Origin: Anaerolineae bacterium | GTDB taxonomy: Bacteria > Chloroflexota > Anaerolineae > UBA4142 > SHND01 | DNA: 64,000 nt | Direction: 5' to 3' | Assembly (NCBI GenBank): GCA_020851635.1 | Contig: JADZCJ010000107.1 | Span: 1-64,000, forward strand | Part shown: piece by piece, positions 1-9,210 of the stretch | Layout of the letters: each line of letters opens with the position of its first letter | How positions within the stretch are numbered: the stretch's first letter is position 1 | Notes under the pieces: model-generated | Seen by the model: only the letters and a program-made list of their open reading frames with translations | Database searches by the model: none | What the model was told of the DNA's origin: nothing | Position numbers and translations under genes: made by a program

Positions 1-114
1 CGGGGCGTGCACAAAGTTTACTTGAGTCAATATCTTGCCTTGTGTGAGTGGACTTTGAATCACAAGCGCTTGATGCCCCGCCAACTCGCCACTTTTGTTC
101 GTCCGCACTATTAA
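1..114 (+). CDS. Transposase C-terminal end (IS1595-like), truncated by window edge
   Basis: Frame 1 is open from the first base to a TAA at 112-114 and encodes 37 residues beginning RGVHKVYLSQYLALCEW and ending VRPHY. The pattern RGV.K.YL..YL....W..N.. resembles the C-terminus of IS1595-family (DDE) transposases, where such a segment follows the last catalytic residue. Only the tail is visible, so completeness of the element cannot be judged, and no terminal inverted repeat was identified in 115-225. Family assignment rests on this short match from memory and is tentative. Confidence 0.55.
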   Translation, partial: RGVHKVYLSQYLALCEWTLNHKRLMPRQLATFVRPHY

Positions 115-225
115 TAGACATGAGCCGATTAATCAAAAAATGCAAGATATACCTATAAAATAGGCAAATTCTGTTTTGATTTCCGTTTTTTCAAACAATA
201 GTTACAAAACGCGATTTCCCGACCC

Positions 226-1608
226 ATGCCCAAGACTCCCAAACTCCGCACCACCTACGTCTGCTCCAACTGCGAATACACTTCGCCCAGTTGGTATGGC
301 AAATGTCCCAACTGCAACAGTTGGGACACCCTTGTCGAGACCGTCGTAGCGAAAACCGCCGCCAACTCGTCGCCCCTCGCCGCGCTCGCCCCGCGTTCTG
401 CCCCGACAAAACTCTCCGAGGTGCGCGCCGACCAATTCACCCGCATCCCTGTTTCCATTGGCGAACTCAACCGCGTCCTCGGCGGCGGCATCGTCGCGGG
501 GTCTGCCGTTCTCATCAGCGGTGAGCCCGGCATAGGCAAATCGTCCCTCATGCTCCAGCTCGCCGCCGAACTTTCCAACTCGCTCGGTCCCGTCCTCTAT
601 GTTTCCGCCGAAGAGAGCATCCAACAGATCAAACTCCGCGCCGCGCGCCTCGGCGTCAATGCCGACAATCTCTTTTTGCTCAACGAAACTTCGCTCGAAG
701 AAATTTCCAACCACATCACCGCGCTCCAGCCCAAGACGGTCATTGTTGATTCCATCCAGACCATCTTTTCCGAACTCATCGAAAGCGCGGCGGGGGGGGT
801 GGCGCAGGTCAAAGAATGTGGCGCGCGGCTCACGCAGCTCGCCAAGAGCACAAACATCCCCATCTTTATCGTCGGGCACGTCACCAAAGCCGGTTCCATC
901 GCCGGACCCCTCGTCCTCCAGCATCTTGTTGACACCGTCCTCTATCTCGAAGGCGAACGCTATCACGCCTATCGCCTCTTGCGCTCCGTCAAAAATCGTT
1001 TCGGCGCGACCGACGAAGTTGGCGTGTTCGAAATGACACAGGAAGGCATGATCGAGGTCGAAAATCCCAGCGAAGCGTTTCTCGCCGAACGCGCCGCCGA
1101 CAGCGCGGGCAATTCCATCGCCGTCACCCTCGAAGGCACGCGCCCGCTGCTCGTCGAAATCCAGGCGCTCACCAGCGTCACCGCCTTTGGACTCCCGCGC
1201 CGCACCGCCAACGGTGTAGACATGAACCGCCTCTTGTTATTGACCGCAGTCCTGACAAAGCGCGTCGGTCTCAAATTGTTCAATCAGGATATTTTCGTAA
1301 ACGTGGTGGGTGGACTCAAAATCAGCGAACCGGCTGCCGATCTCTCGATCGCCGTTGCGATTGCGTCCAGTTTCAAAGACTATCGCGTGTGGGAGGACCT
1401 CGCGGTCATTGGGGAAATCGGCTTGAGCGGGGAATTACGCAACGTCTCGTCCGCCGAAAAACGAATCAAAGAAGCTCACAAACTCGGTTTCAAACGCGCC
1501 CTCGTGCCCGACGTCGTCGCAACCAATCTCACAGGCAAAACCAACGGCATCCAGCTCATCGGCGCCAAATCCGTCGCCCAAGCCCTCGAAGCCGCCCTCA
1601 TCAAATAA
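226..1608 (+). CDS. radA: DNA repair protein RadA/Sms
   Basis: A 460-residue protein of the usual RadA length. It opens with a C4 zinc finger (CSNC near residue 13, CPNC near residue 27), followed by a RecA-like ATPase with Walker A GEPGIGKSS near residues 100-108, the RadA signature KNRFG near residue 256, and a C-terminal Lon-protease-like domain. RadA is a DnaB-like helicase that drives branch migration during recombination and repair of stalled forks in the cytoplasm. The ATG at 226 directly precedes the zinc finger. The gene stands alone, converging on the GltD-like gene. Confidence 0.97.
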   Translation: MPKTPKLRTTYVCSNCEYTSPSWYGKCPNCNSWDTLVETVVAKTAANSSPLAALAPRSAPTKLSEVRADQFTRIPVSIGELNRVLGGGIVAGSAVLISGEPGIGKSSLMLQLAAELSNSLGPVLYVSAEESIQQIKLRAARLGVNADNLFLLNETSLEEISNHITALQPKTVIVDSIQTIFSELIESAAGGVAQVKECGARLTQLAKSTNIPIFIVGHVTKAGSIAGPLVLQHLVDTVLYLEGERYHAYRLLRSVKNRFGATDEVGVFEMTQEGMIEVENPSEAFLAERAADSAGNSIAVTLEGTRPLLVEIQALTSVTAFGLPRRTANGVDMNRLLLLTAVLTKRVGLKLFNQDIFVNVVGGLKISEPAADLSIAVAIASSFKDYRVWEDLAVIGEIGLSGELRNVSSAEKRIKEAHKLGFKRALVPDVVATNLTGKTNGIQLIGAKSVAQALEAALIK

Positions 1609-1611
1609 CCT

Positions 1612-1651
1612 CAGGGACCGCCTCCCTGGGATCGCCAAACTCCTGTTTGGC
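1612..1651. terminator. Two short hairpins between convergent genes
   Basis: CAGGGA/TCCCTG (1612-1617 and 1623-1628) and GCCAAAC/GTTTGGC (1634-1640 and 1645-1651) form two consecutive perfect stems in the 68-bp gap between radA and the GltD-like gene. Neither has a long T-run, so terminator function is only suggested by position. Confidence 0.4.
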
Positions 1652-1676
1652 ACTCTCCCGTTTGGCGCCTCACTCC

Positions 1677-3164
1677 TCATCGTTCAGTCCTGAGATACCC
1701 ATCCATCGCCCGCGCCGCATGTCGCGCCGCCGCGACCGCCGTCACCACCAGGTCCGCCCCCCTCACATCATCCCCCGCCGCATACAACCCCGGAATATTC
1801 GTCGCCCCGGTAAATTCGGTCTCGACCGCAAACAGCCCCTTCCACCCCTTTTTCAGGTCCGGCAGTGAATTTCCCAACTCCGGGTCAGGGCTGTACCCGA
1901 GCGCCAGCACAACAACGTCTGCGGGCACACAGAAATTCGACCCCTCGACCGGCTTGGGCGACCGCCTTCCCGACTCGTCCGGCGCGCCCAGCTCCATCCT
2001 CTGCATCTCTATCTCGCGCACATGCCCCTCGGCATCCCCGTGAAACGCCACCGGCGCCACCAGAAACTCGAACTGCACCCCTTCCTGTTTCGCGTGCATC
2101 CGTTCCTCGTACCGTCCCGGCATCTCGTTCTCGGTGCGGCGATAATAGTCCGTCACCACGGCGTCGCACATCCCCGCCTGTCTCAACAGTCGGATCGAGC
2201 TCCGCACACAGTCCATCGAGGTATCCCCGCCCCCTATCACCGCCATATGCTTGCCGATTTCGGGACGCGCCCGCAAACGCGCCGGCAGGTCCTCCAACGG
2301 CAAATTCGCGCGCACCAGAAACTCGGTTGCCTGGTAGATCCCCTTTAATTCTTCGCCCGGCAGCCGCGCCTTGTTCCCAATCGGCGCGCCAATCCCCAAA
2401 AATACCGCGTCGTATTCATCCAACAGCGTCTGCATCGCGATATCCTTGCCGACCCGCGTATTGCACACAAACCGCACGCCGTATCGTTCCAGCCATGCTG
2501 CCTTTTCCGCAATGATCTGTTTATAGAGTTTGAACCCCGGAATCCCATACACATTCAAACCGCCGGGTTTGGGCCATTCCTCATACACCACGCATTCATG
2601 CCCGTCACGCATCAACTCTTCTGCCGCCGACATGCCCGCCGGTCCGCTGCCCACAATCGCCACCCGCTTGCCGCTCGGCGGCGCAATCCGATAGTCCGGG
2701 AACCCCTCATTGCGTCTTTGCCAATCGGCACAAAATGCTTCCAGTTTTCCGATGTTGACTGCGCGGTCATACCCCGCCACCGTGCACGACCCTTCGCACA
2801 AAATCTCTTGCGGACAAATTCGCCCGCACACTTCGGGCATGTTCGATGTAGCGCGAAACACATTCGCTGCCTCGCTAAACCGTCGCTGCTCGATCAGCAG
2901 CAGCGCCGTCGGAATATCATTGTGCAGCGGACAACCTAGAATGCACGGCTCGGGGGAGGGACAATGAATGCACCGCGCCGCCTCCACAATCGCTTGTTCC
3001 TCGTCATATCCCAAAAACACCTCGTTGAAATTCAGGACGCGTTCCCGAGGGTCTTGTTTGGGCGGCGGACCGGGAGGAATGTGCGCGCGCTCATAGCGGT
3101 CAAAATCTTTTAAATCCAGGTTTGCGGGGTCATGGTCTCCCCGCTTGGGAAAAATATCGTTCAT
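1677..3164 (-). CDS. GltD-like NAD(P)-dependent oxidoreductase (glutamate synthase small-subunit family)
   Basis: About 495 residues from the ATG at 3164 (MNDIFPKRGD); an upstream in-frame start at 3203 would add a poly-Phe stretch that overlaps the preceding terminator. The N-terminal third is a Cys-rich ferredoxin-like domain (CIHC, CILGCP, CGRICP, CEGSC), typical of proteins that carry two 4Fe-4S clusters. It is followed by an FAD-binding GSGPAG motif and an NAD(P)-binding GGGDTSMD motif. The family transfers electrons from NAD(P)H through FAD and Fe-S clusters to a partner subunit such as the glutamate synthase large chain. No gltB is present here, so the partner and exact reaction are unknown. 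No clear Shine-Dalgarno sequence precedes the chosen start. Confidence 0.88.
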   Translation of the reverse strand: MNDIFPKRGDHDPANLDLKDFDRYERAHIPPGPPPKQDPRERVLNFNEVFLGYDEEQAIVEAARCIHCPSPEPCILGCPLHNDIPTALLLIEQRRFSEAANVFRATSNMPEVCGRICPQEILCEGSCTVAGYDRAVNIGKLEAFCADWQRRNEGFPDYRIAPPSGKRVAIVGSGPAGMSAAEELMRDGHECVVYEEWPKPGGLNVYGIPGFKLYKQIIAEKAAWLERYGVRFVCNTRVGKDIAMQTLLDEYDAVFLGIGAPIGNKARLPGEELKGIYQATEFLVRANLPLEDLPARLRARPEIGKHMAVIGGGDTSMDCVRSSIRLLRQAGMCDAVVTDYYRRTENEMPGRYEERMHAKQEGVQFEFLVAPVAFHGDAEGHVREIEMQRMELGAPDESGRRSPKPVEGSNFCVPADVVVLALGYSPDPELGNSLPDLKKGWKGLFAVETEFTGATNIPGLYAAGDDVRGADLVVTAVAAARHAARAMDGYLRTER

Positions 3165-3170
3165 CGCAAA

Positions 3171-3224
3171 AATAAAAAAAAAGAGACGATCGCCCCTTGA
3201 CACTTTTCTGCGGCGACCATCTCT
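3171..3224 (-). terminator. Rho-independent terminator downstream of the 3281-3733 gene
   Basis: On the minus strand a 13-bp stem with one G-T pair (3212-3224 with 3182-3194) is followed by nine T residues. It lies between the small membrane-protein gene and the GltD-like gene and ends only a few bases before the GltD start, so it could also attenuate transcription into that gene. Confidence 0.85.
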
Positions 3225-3280
3225 TTATTCGGTTCTCTATCGGATCGCGACCCATCATCAAGTCATCAGGGATGGCACAA

Positions 3281-3733
3281 TTAATTTTTCTTGGGAGCGG
3301 GCGGTATCTGCTCGACGGGAGGGGGGGGCAGCGTTGACGCGACAGCCCTTTCCTCTTCCAGCGCGCTTTGCGCCGCCTGTTCGCGCTGCATTTCCCGAAT
3401 CTGCCGCGCCATTGTCACCCCGACTGTGGCGAGCGTGACAATGTCCCCGACCGTAAATCCCAGAATGCGAAATTGGTTCTGCGCGGGCAGATACACCACA
3501 TTCACCGGATTGCCGCTTCCATCATACGCCAGCGGCAAACTCTTTTTTGGTTTTGCCAGGCGGTTTGCAATGATCATAATGGCGACGCCAATCGCCGCGC
3601 CCGCCAGTCCTCCGACAATCGCGGGGAACGCTCTGCTGGTGCGTAAGTCATCCCACGCCATATCCATCTCGGTCTGATTTATCGTTGGTTCCAGCGCCAT
3701 CTGGGTTTGGTTCGTTTTTGGTTCTGACGCCAT
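3281..3733 (-). CDS. Hypothetical membrane-anchored protein
   Basis: 150 residues, family not recognised. A polar N-terminus rich in Asn, Gln and Thr is followed by one strong membrane segment near residues 36-57 (IVGGLAGAAIGVAIMIIAN), a soluble stretch containing a second moderately hydrophobic segment (ILGFTVGDIVTLATVGV), a basic/Glu-rich helix, and a Pro-rich tail. It lies 11 bp downstream of another small membrane protein on the same strand and is followed by a strong terminator, so the two probably form a two-gene unit. No enzymatic motif is visible. Confidence 0.7.
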   Translation of the reverse strand: MASEPKTNQTQMALEPTINQTEMDMAWDDLRTSRAFPAIVGGLAGAAIGVAIMIIANRLAKPKKSLPLAYDGSGNPVNVVYLPAQNQFRILGFTVGDIVTLATVGVTMARQIREMQREQAAQSALEEERAVASTLPPPPVEQIPPAPKKN

Positions 3734-3744
3734 TCGTCATCGTC

Positions 3745-4044
3745 TCATTGTCTGTGCCAGGGTATTTTTAAGCCGCGCGCCGTCGTCGTGATGCGGGTCG
3801 TCGTCGCGTCAATCTGAATTGGCACTGCCGCAATGCGGTCGGTAACTCGCATCGTTACCATTTGAATCCGCAGCGTATATACCTGCGCCATCAAAAAGGG
3901 CATTCCCAACGCTTTGCGACCCTTACGCAGATACCACCAGACAAATCCCAAACCAAGCCCGGTAGCCAACGTCAGGACAAAAGCATTGCACATCAAGAAT
4001 ACTGTCGAAACTTTCGCCAAAGCATCGAGCGTTTCAGGGTCCAC
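3745..4044 (-). CDS. Hypothetical small membrane protein
   Basis: 99 residues from a GTG at 4044. One clear transmembrane segment lies near residues 16-38 (LMCNAFVLTLATGLGLGFVW), followed by a basic RKGRK stop-transfer sequence and an amphipathic region. Family not recognised. The GTG is six bases after a perfect TATAAT (minus strand, 4056-4051), which suggests a leaderless transcript. It precedes the 150-residue membrane protein by 11 bp, and the two are probably co-transcribed. Confidence 0.65.
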   Translation of the reverse strand: MDPETLDALAKVSTVFLMCNAFVLTLATGLGLGFVWWYLRKGRKALGMPFLMAQVYTLRIQMVTMRVTDRIAAVPIQIDATTTRITTTARGLKIPWHRQ

Positions 4045-4050
4045 ATGTAA

Positions 4051-4056
4051 ATTATA
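4051..4056 (-). promoter_or_regulatory. -10 box, apparently leaderless start for the 3745-4044 gene
   Basis: TATAAT on the minus strand ends six bases before the GTG start codon at 4044. Transcription normally begins about seven bases after the -10 box, which would place +1 on or next to the start codon. No convincing -35 hexamer was found. Confidence 0.55.
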
Positions 4057-4770
4057 TCACACACCCTCATCGCCCGTAAACGTATAGTTCCGCCTGTGCG
4101 CGGATTCTGCCAGATCGCCCAGGTGCGCTACCGCATCAAACTCGACCAACGTCGCGCATCCCTCGATGACACGAATACGCGTGATGGAACAATTGCCTAC
4201 CGTCGCGCTCCACCAGTGGCGCCTGTTGTCGGGAAAATACCATGCGAGGATGCTCGAGATGACTCCTCCATGCACGACGATTCCGACCCGTCCGTTTGGA
4301 TGCCGCCCCAAAATGCTCAGCATCCCTTCCGCGACGCGCCCGATCATGGGAAATCGGATTGGCTTGCCAATTCTTGCTTCAAAATAACGATTCAGCATCC
4401 CCGTTCGAGCGACCAGTTCCGCCGCCACGGTTGCGGGAATCTCGCGGTATTCCATCTCTTGAATCCCGGGCTGAATCGTCGGCGTTTGCCCAATTTTGCC
4501 CCCAATCAACGTCGCCGTCTCGATGGCGCGTTCGAGCGCGCTGGAATAATACCCGTCAAACGGGACCCCCTGCGCCTGCAAATACTCGCCCGTTCGGGTC
4601 GCCTGCTGTCGCCCCAGTTCGGTGAGCGGGGCAGTTACATAGCTTGCGCCTTGCAGTTTTTTTGCGTTGCCGTGCCGTATCAGATACAACTCTACCGCAG
4701 GCGCGGGCACAGGTTCAGTCACCGGCGCTCGTCCTTGCGGGATGCGACTTGTTGTCTGTAGCTTGGTCAA
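4057..4770 (-). CDS. Histidine phosphatase family protein (phosphoglycerate mutase-like)
   Basis: 237 residues. The catalytic RHG tripeptide lies in LYLIRHGNAKK near residue 31, and the second catalytic His lies in VVHGGVIS near residue 168, defining the branch-1 histidine phosphatase fold (phosphomonoesterases acting through a phosphohistidine). The substrate cannot be assigned. The 5' end overlaps the 3' end of the YqeC-MocA fusion gene by 56 bp, so translation is probably coupled. The N-terminal 25 residues are Pro-rich, and a later start near the RHG motif cannot be excluded. Confidence 0.85.
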   Translation of the reverse strand: MTKLQTTSRIPQGRAPVTEPVPAPAVELYLIRHGNAKKLQGASYVTAPLTELGRQQATRTGEYLQAQGVPFDGYYSSALERAIETATLIGGKIGQTPTIQPGIQEMEYREIPATVAAELVARTGMLNRYFEARIGKPIRFPMIGRVAEGMLSILGRHPNGRVGIVVHGGVISSILAWYFPDNRRHWWSATVGNCSITRIRVIEGCATLVEFDAVAHLGDLAESAHRRNYTFTGDEGV

Positions 4771-6106
4771 GCGCCGTCATGTAGTCTTCCGGCGTGTCCA
4801 GGTCCAGCGCGGCTCGTTCGTCTGCAATTTCCACTTGGACAAGCACATGCTTGTATTTCTGCAAAAGGTCTCGCCCGCCCTGCTCTCCCCGCAGCGCGCA
4901 CAACTCTCCAAACAGCTCGCGCGCAAACAAGACGGGGCTCGCCGGTTTGCCCGCATACACAGGGACCACAATCGGCGCGCGGGTCGCCAAGAACTTGGCT
5001 AGAATGGTGTCAATCACCGCCGCCGTCAAAAAGGGCTGGTCGGCATTGATAAAGATTGCGGCAGAGCTCGCCGGGCTGAGCGCTGCAATGCCCGCGCACA
5101 CGCTGGACGCGCGCCCGCTCGCCCAGTCGCGGTTTCTCGTCAGCTGAATGTCATCCACCGCCGCAATCTCTTGCGCTATACGTTCGTGTTGGTTTCCTGT
5201 CACCACCACGATCTCGGCGACCCGCGATTGTTTCGCAGTTCGCACCGCATTCCCAATCATCGTCGTCCCGCGCCACGGCAGCAGTTGCTTTGTCTCGCCG
5301 CGCATACGCGTCGAGCCGCCCGCCGCCAGGATCACCGCGCTCACGCGACTCGAAACCAGGGCAACCGGCGATTCGTCATTTTTGATCGCGCCAATCGCGA
5401 CCCCGTCAATTTCGGCATGTTCCAAGAGCTGCCCGGCAATAGTTTGCGCCATCGCCATCTGCGTTGTCGTTTCCACCTTGTTGAGCAGCGGAATCACGCG
5501 CGCATGTGTTGTTTTGTTTTTCAGCCCGCCCCGCGCATCCGCAAGCACGCGCGCGATATGCCCCTCGTCCAATATCGTGCCCATCGCGGCTCCCAGAATC
5601 CCCGCGACGATTTCAGGGCGATGCACATGCTCGCCGTTCAGCGGCTTGCCCAGCACATCCATGCCCACCACCGGGACGAGCAATGTCGTGCTCGCCGGAA
5701 TGACCGGCTCGTGTTCCGAGGGCGCCTTGAATGGACGCATGCGTGAACCGTCTGCCTCTACCAGGACCGCGTCTACCTCAACCATCTCGATCAATTCATC
5801 CACTATGGCGGGGTCAACGCCCAACGCTTTGCCCTCTGCCGTCGTCGCGCCAATCACGAGCAGGTGCGGATATGCTGTCAGGGCTTGACGCACCCGTTCC
5901 CGGTCCAATGTTCCCGCCAGACGCAAGCTCTGCGGCGCCATATTGATTTGCGCCGCAAAAATGCGCGTGGTCGTTGTGGTCACCACGCGTTTCCCTTGCG
6001 TGACCAACTCTTGCGCCAGACGAAACATCGCCCCGCTCTTGCCGCCTCCGCCGACGAACGCGACCACGTCCTTGTCTTGGATTCCGAATGCCGTGCGCAG
6101 TCTCAT
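4715..6106 (-). CDS. YqeC-MocA fusion: selenium-dependent hydroxylase accessory protein and MobA-like nucleotidyltransferase
   Basis: 463 residues in two parts. Residues 1 to about 230 match the YqeC family, with a P-loop-like GGGGKSGAMF near residue 19 and the VTTTTTRIF motif; YqeC is found with selenium-dependent molybdenum hydroxylases, and its exact step is not settled. Residues 258-450 are a MocA/MobA-type NTP transferase with LAAGGSTRMRG and a downstream KQLLPWRG, the fold that attaches CMP or GMP to molybdopterin. Having both halves in one protein links selenium and molybdenum cofactor maturation. moaC and a selenocysteine-type selD lie elsewhere in this window and fit the same trait. 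The downstream phosphatase gene overlaps its end. Confidence 0.85.
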   Translation of the reverse strand: MRLRTAFGIQDKDVVAFVGGGGKSGAMFRLAQELVTQGKRVVTTTTTRIFAAQINMAPQSLRLAGTLDRERVRQALTAYPHLLVIGATTAEGKALGVDPAIVDELIEMVEVDAVLVEADGSRMRPFKAPSEHEPVIPASTTLLVPVVGMDVLGKPLNGEHVHRPEIVAGILGAAMGTILDEGHIARVLADARGGLKNKTTHARVIPLLNKVETTTQMAMAQTIAGQLLEHAEIDGVAIGAIKNDESPVALVSSRVSAVILAAGGSTRMRGETKQLLPWRGTTMIGNAVRTAKQSRVAEIVVVTGNQHERIAQEIAAVDDIQLTRNRDWASGRASSVCAGIAALSPASSAAIFINADQPFLTAAVIDTILAKFLATRAPIVVPVYAGKPASPVLFARELFGELCALRGEQGGRDLLQKYKHVLVQVEIADERAALDLDTPEDYMTALDQATDNKSHPARTSAGD

Positions 6107-6235
6107 TTGCTCATCACATTGTCACAGCGGATTTTTCTATCGTGTCGCTCGTGTATAATCACATTCGACGCGAGTATAGCACACTTGAATCGGCTGTCCG
6201 CGAAAACCGCAAGCCGTCCGCGCTGCCGAATGTGC

Positions 6236-6241
6236 TATAAT
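6236..6241 (+). promoter_or_regulatory. -10 box upstream of acnA
   Basis: Perfect TATAAT 39 bp upstream of the aconitase ATG, giving a predicted 5' UTR of about 33 nt that includes the AAGGAA ribosome-binding site. The -35 region is weak. Confidence 0.5.
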
Positions 6242-6280
6242 TTTTGTTGACCTACTGACCAACACCTAAAGGAACCGATC

Positions 6281-8965
6281 ATGGCTAAAGTGGATGTTTT
6301 CGGCGCACGCGCGCCGCTGGGCGATTATTACATGTATCGCCTCGATAGACTGGCGCAGCTGGGGCTGGCGCCAAATCTCGAGTATCTGCCCTTTTCTATC
6401 AAAATTTTGCTCGAAGCGGTCCTCCGCAACGTAGACAATTATGTTGTCAGCGAACAGGATGTAAAAAATCTCGCCGCGTGGGATGCGGCGAACCCCGCAC
6501 GCGTCGAACTGCCGTTCATGCCCGCCCGCGTTGTGATGCAGGACTTTACGGGTGTGCCGTGCGTGGTTGACCTTGCCGCGATGCGCGATGCAATGAAACG
6601 GCTCGGAGGAGACCCCAAAAAGATAAACCCGTTGGTCCCCGTAGACCTCGTCATTGACCACTCGGTGCAGGTGGATTTCTTTGGCAGCGAGACCGCGCTC
6701 GTTCGCAACGCAGACCTTGAATTTCAACGCAACCGCGAGCGATATGAATTTCTCAAATGGGGCTCGCAAGCATTCAAGAACTTGCGCGTTGTGCCGCCCG
6801 CCACGGGCATCGTGCATCAGGTCAATCTGGAATATCTCGCGCAAGGAGTGCTCACACGCGACGGCGAAATTTTCCCCGATACGCTTGTTGGCACCGATTC
6901 ACATACGACCATGATCAACGGGCTTGGCGTGCTGGGTTGGGGCGTCGGCGGCATCGAAGCCGAAGCGGTCATGTTGGGGCAGCCGCTCTATCTCGTCACG
7001 CCGCAGGTCATCGGTCTCAAAGTGTCCGGTTCGCTTCGCGATGGTGTCACCGCCACCGATCTTGTGCTCACCGTCACGCAGATGCTGCGGAAAAAAGGTG
7101 TGGTGGACAAGTTTGTCGAGTTTTACGGCACGGGTCTGGCATCCATGTCCCTGCCCGACCGCGCGACCATCGGCAACATGGCGCCCGAATACGGCGCGAC
7201 GTGTGGTTTCTTTCCGACCGATGCCGAGACATTACGCTATCTGCGCGCAACGGGTCGCGGCAAATCCGCCGAATTGTTGGAACGCTATGCCAAGGAACAG
7301 GGCATCTTTCGCACCGACGATATGCCCGATCCGGTCTTTACCGATGCGCTCGAGCTCGACCTCAACACTGTGGAACCTTCGCTCGCGGGACCCAAACGCC
7401 CGCAGGACCGCGTGTTGATGCGAGATTTGAAAAAGACCTTTCGCGCCGCGCTGACTGCGCCGATCAAAGAACGCGGTTACGCGCTCGACCCGGGCTTGGT
7501 CTCTCGAACGGCGGATGTGCGCGACAATGGACATTCTGCCACCATCGGCCACGGCGCGGTCGTCATTGCCGCAATTACGTCATGCACCAACACCAGCAAC
7601 CCCTCCGTCATGGTGGGCGCGGGACTTGTCGCCAAAAAAGCAGTCGAGAAAGGTCTGAATGTAAAACCTTATGTGAAAACGAGCATGGCGCCCGGTTCCA
7701 AAGTCGTGCACGAGTATCTCGCCAAAGCAAATTTGCTGCCATACCTTGAGCAGCTTGGGTTTGAGATTGTCGGATATGGCTGCACGACATGTATCGGCAA
7801 CAGCGGTCCGCTTCCCGAACCCGTGACCCAGGCGATCAATTCGGGCAATCTGATCGCATCGGCGGTCATTTCCGGCAATCGCAATTTTGAAGGGCGCGTT
7901 CACCCGCACGTCAAGGCAAACTTTCTCGCGTCGCCGCCCCTCGTCGTTGCCTATGCGCTCGCAGGCACGACAGACATTGACCTTGAAACCGAGCCGCTTG
8001 GCGAAGACAGGCAAGGCAATCCTGTTTTCCTGCGCGATATTTGGCCCACCCAGCAAGAGATCTCCGACACGGTCCGTCAGGCGATTGATGCTGCCATGTT
8101 TGAGCGGTCTTATGCCAACGTGTTTGACGGCAATCCGATGTGGAACGCAATCCCGACTGCGGGGGGAGACCTGTATCCCTGGAACGACCGTTCGACCTAT
8201 ATCGCCAATCCGCCGTTCTTTGACAACCTGCAAATGGCGCTCACGCCGCTCGAGGAAATCCACAATGCGCGCGTGCTCGGTTTTTTCGGCGACAGTATCA
8301 CGACCGACCACATTTCACCCGCAGGCAATATCGCCAAAGGCAGCCCCGCCGGGAAATGGCTCGAAGAGCACGACGTGGCGCCATACGATTTTAACCAGTA
8401 TGGGACGCGGCGCGGCAACGACCAGGTTATGACGCGCGGCACGTTCGCCAATACTCGCATCAAAAACATGCTGCTCGGCGCCAAAGAAGGTCCGCTTACA
8501 CTGCACCAGCCCGACAATACAGAGCTTGCTTTTTTTGATGCGGCTTCGATCTACAAGGCAGAGGGCGTCCCGCTCATCATTTTGGCGGGCAAAGAGTATG
8601 GCACCGGCTCGTCACGCGATAGGGCTGCCAAGGGCACGCTGCTGCTCGGCGTACAAGCTGTGATTGCCGAATCGTTCGAGCGCATCCACCGTTCCAATCT
8701 AGTGGGCATGGGTGTCTTGCCCTGCGTGTTCCTCCCCGGCGAAAGTGCGGAATCGCTCGGTCTGACGGGTTTCGAGAAATATGACATTCTCGGCATCAAC
8801 GACGACATCAAACCGCGCCAGACGCTCAAGGTCGTTGCCACCGACGACAAGGGACACAAAAAGGAATTCGAAGTGATTGCCCGCCTCGACACCCCGATTG
8901 ACGTAGATTATTTCAAGAACGGCGGTATCTTGCAGACGGTCCTGCGGAATCTCGCCAGAAATTAG
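6281..8965 (+). CDS. acnA: Aconitate hydratase AcnA
   Basis: 894 residues, the usual length of the AcnA/IRP1 class. The three Fe-S cluster cysteines are visible in [11 protein letters not shown] and in [14 protein letters not shown]. Other family motifs are [20 protein letters not shown] in the N-terminal half and [14 protein letters not shown] in the C-terminal swivel domain. It isomerises citrate to isocitrate through cis-aconitate in the TCA cycle. The ATG at 6281 follows AAGGAACCGATC. The gene is monocistronic, with its own -10 box upstream and a strong hairpin terminator downstream. Confidence 0.97.
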   Translation: MAKVDVFGARAPLGDYYMYRLDRLAQLGLAPNLEYLPFSIKILLEAVLRNVDNYVVSEQDVKNLAAWDAANPARVELPFMPARVVMQDFTGVPCVVDLAAMRDAMKRLGGDPKKINPLVPVDLVIDHSVQVDFFGSETALVRNADLEFQRNRERYEFLKWGSQAFKNLRVVPPATGIVHQVNLEYLAQGVLTRDGEIFPDTLVGTDSHTTMINGLGVLGWGVGGIEAEAVMLGQPLYLVTPQVIGLKVSGSLRDGVTATDLVLTVTQMLRKKGVVDKFVEFYGTGLASMSLPDRATIGNMAPEYGATCGFFPTDAETLRYLRATGRGKSAELLERYAKEQGIFRTDDMPDPVFTDALELDLNTVEPSLAGPKRPQDRVLMRDLKKTFRAALTAPIKERGYALDPGLVSRTADVRDNGHSATIGHGAVVIAAITSCTNTSNPSVMVGAGLVAKKAVEKGLNVKPYVKTSMAPGSKVVHEYLAKANLLPYLEQLGFEIVGYGCTTCIGNSGPLPEPVTQAINSGNLIASAVISGNRNFEGRVHPHVKANFLASPPLVVAYALAGTTDIDLETEPLGEDRQGNPVFLRDIWPTQQEISDTVRQAIDAAMFERSYANVFDGNPMWNAIPTAGGDLYPWNDRSTYIANPPFFDNLQMALTPLEEIHNARVLGFFGDSITTDHISPAGNIAKGSPAGKWLEEHDVAPYDFNQYGTRRGNDQVMTRGTFANTRIKNMLLGAKEGPLTLHQPDNTELAFFDAASIYKAEGVPLIILAGKEYGTGSSRDRAAKGTLLLGVQAVIAESFERIHRSNLVGMGVLPCVFLPGESAESLGLTGFEKYDILGINDDIKPRQTLKVVATDDKGHKKEFEVIARLDTPIDVDYFKNGGILQTVLRNLARN

Positions 8966-8974
8966 GTCCGGTAC

Positions 8975-9019
8975 ACAAGAATGGGCGACGTCCGGGAATC
9001 GGACGCCGCCCATTCTTGT
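8975..9019 (+). terminator. Long hairpin terminator after acnA
   Basis: A 13-bp stem ACAAGAATGGGCG/CGCCCATTCTTGT, one mismatch, then a further 6-bp stem CGTCCG/CGGACG closing a 5-nt loop; a short T pair follows. It lies ten bases after the acnA stop. Confidence 0.8.
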
Positions 9020-9210
9020 TTCACTCTCAAACCGGTTGATTTCGGGCTGCCATTGAACCGCCATCGAAATCTATATATAATCGTCCGGGTAGTGTGATTG
9101 CACACAAAATAGACCCTATGCGCAATATCACCGCCACAATAAACTATAGTTCTTGAAAATGATTTGGATCCGTAGTGGCGCCTCTGGTCGTTTCACGCAG
9201 CGGGGCAAAC

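Noticed and set aside
202-966. 254-residue frame on the minus strand opposite radA
   Set aside because: Composition-driven shadow of the GC-rich radA gene; no ribosome-binding site and no recognisable family.
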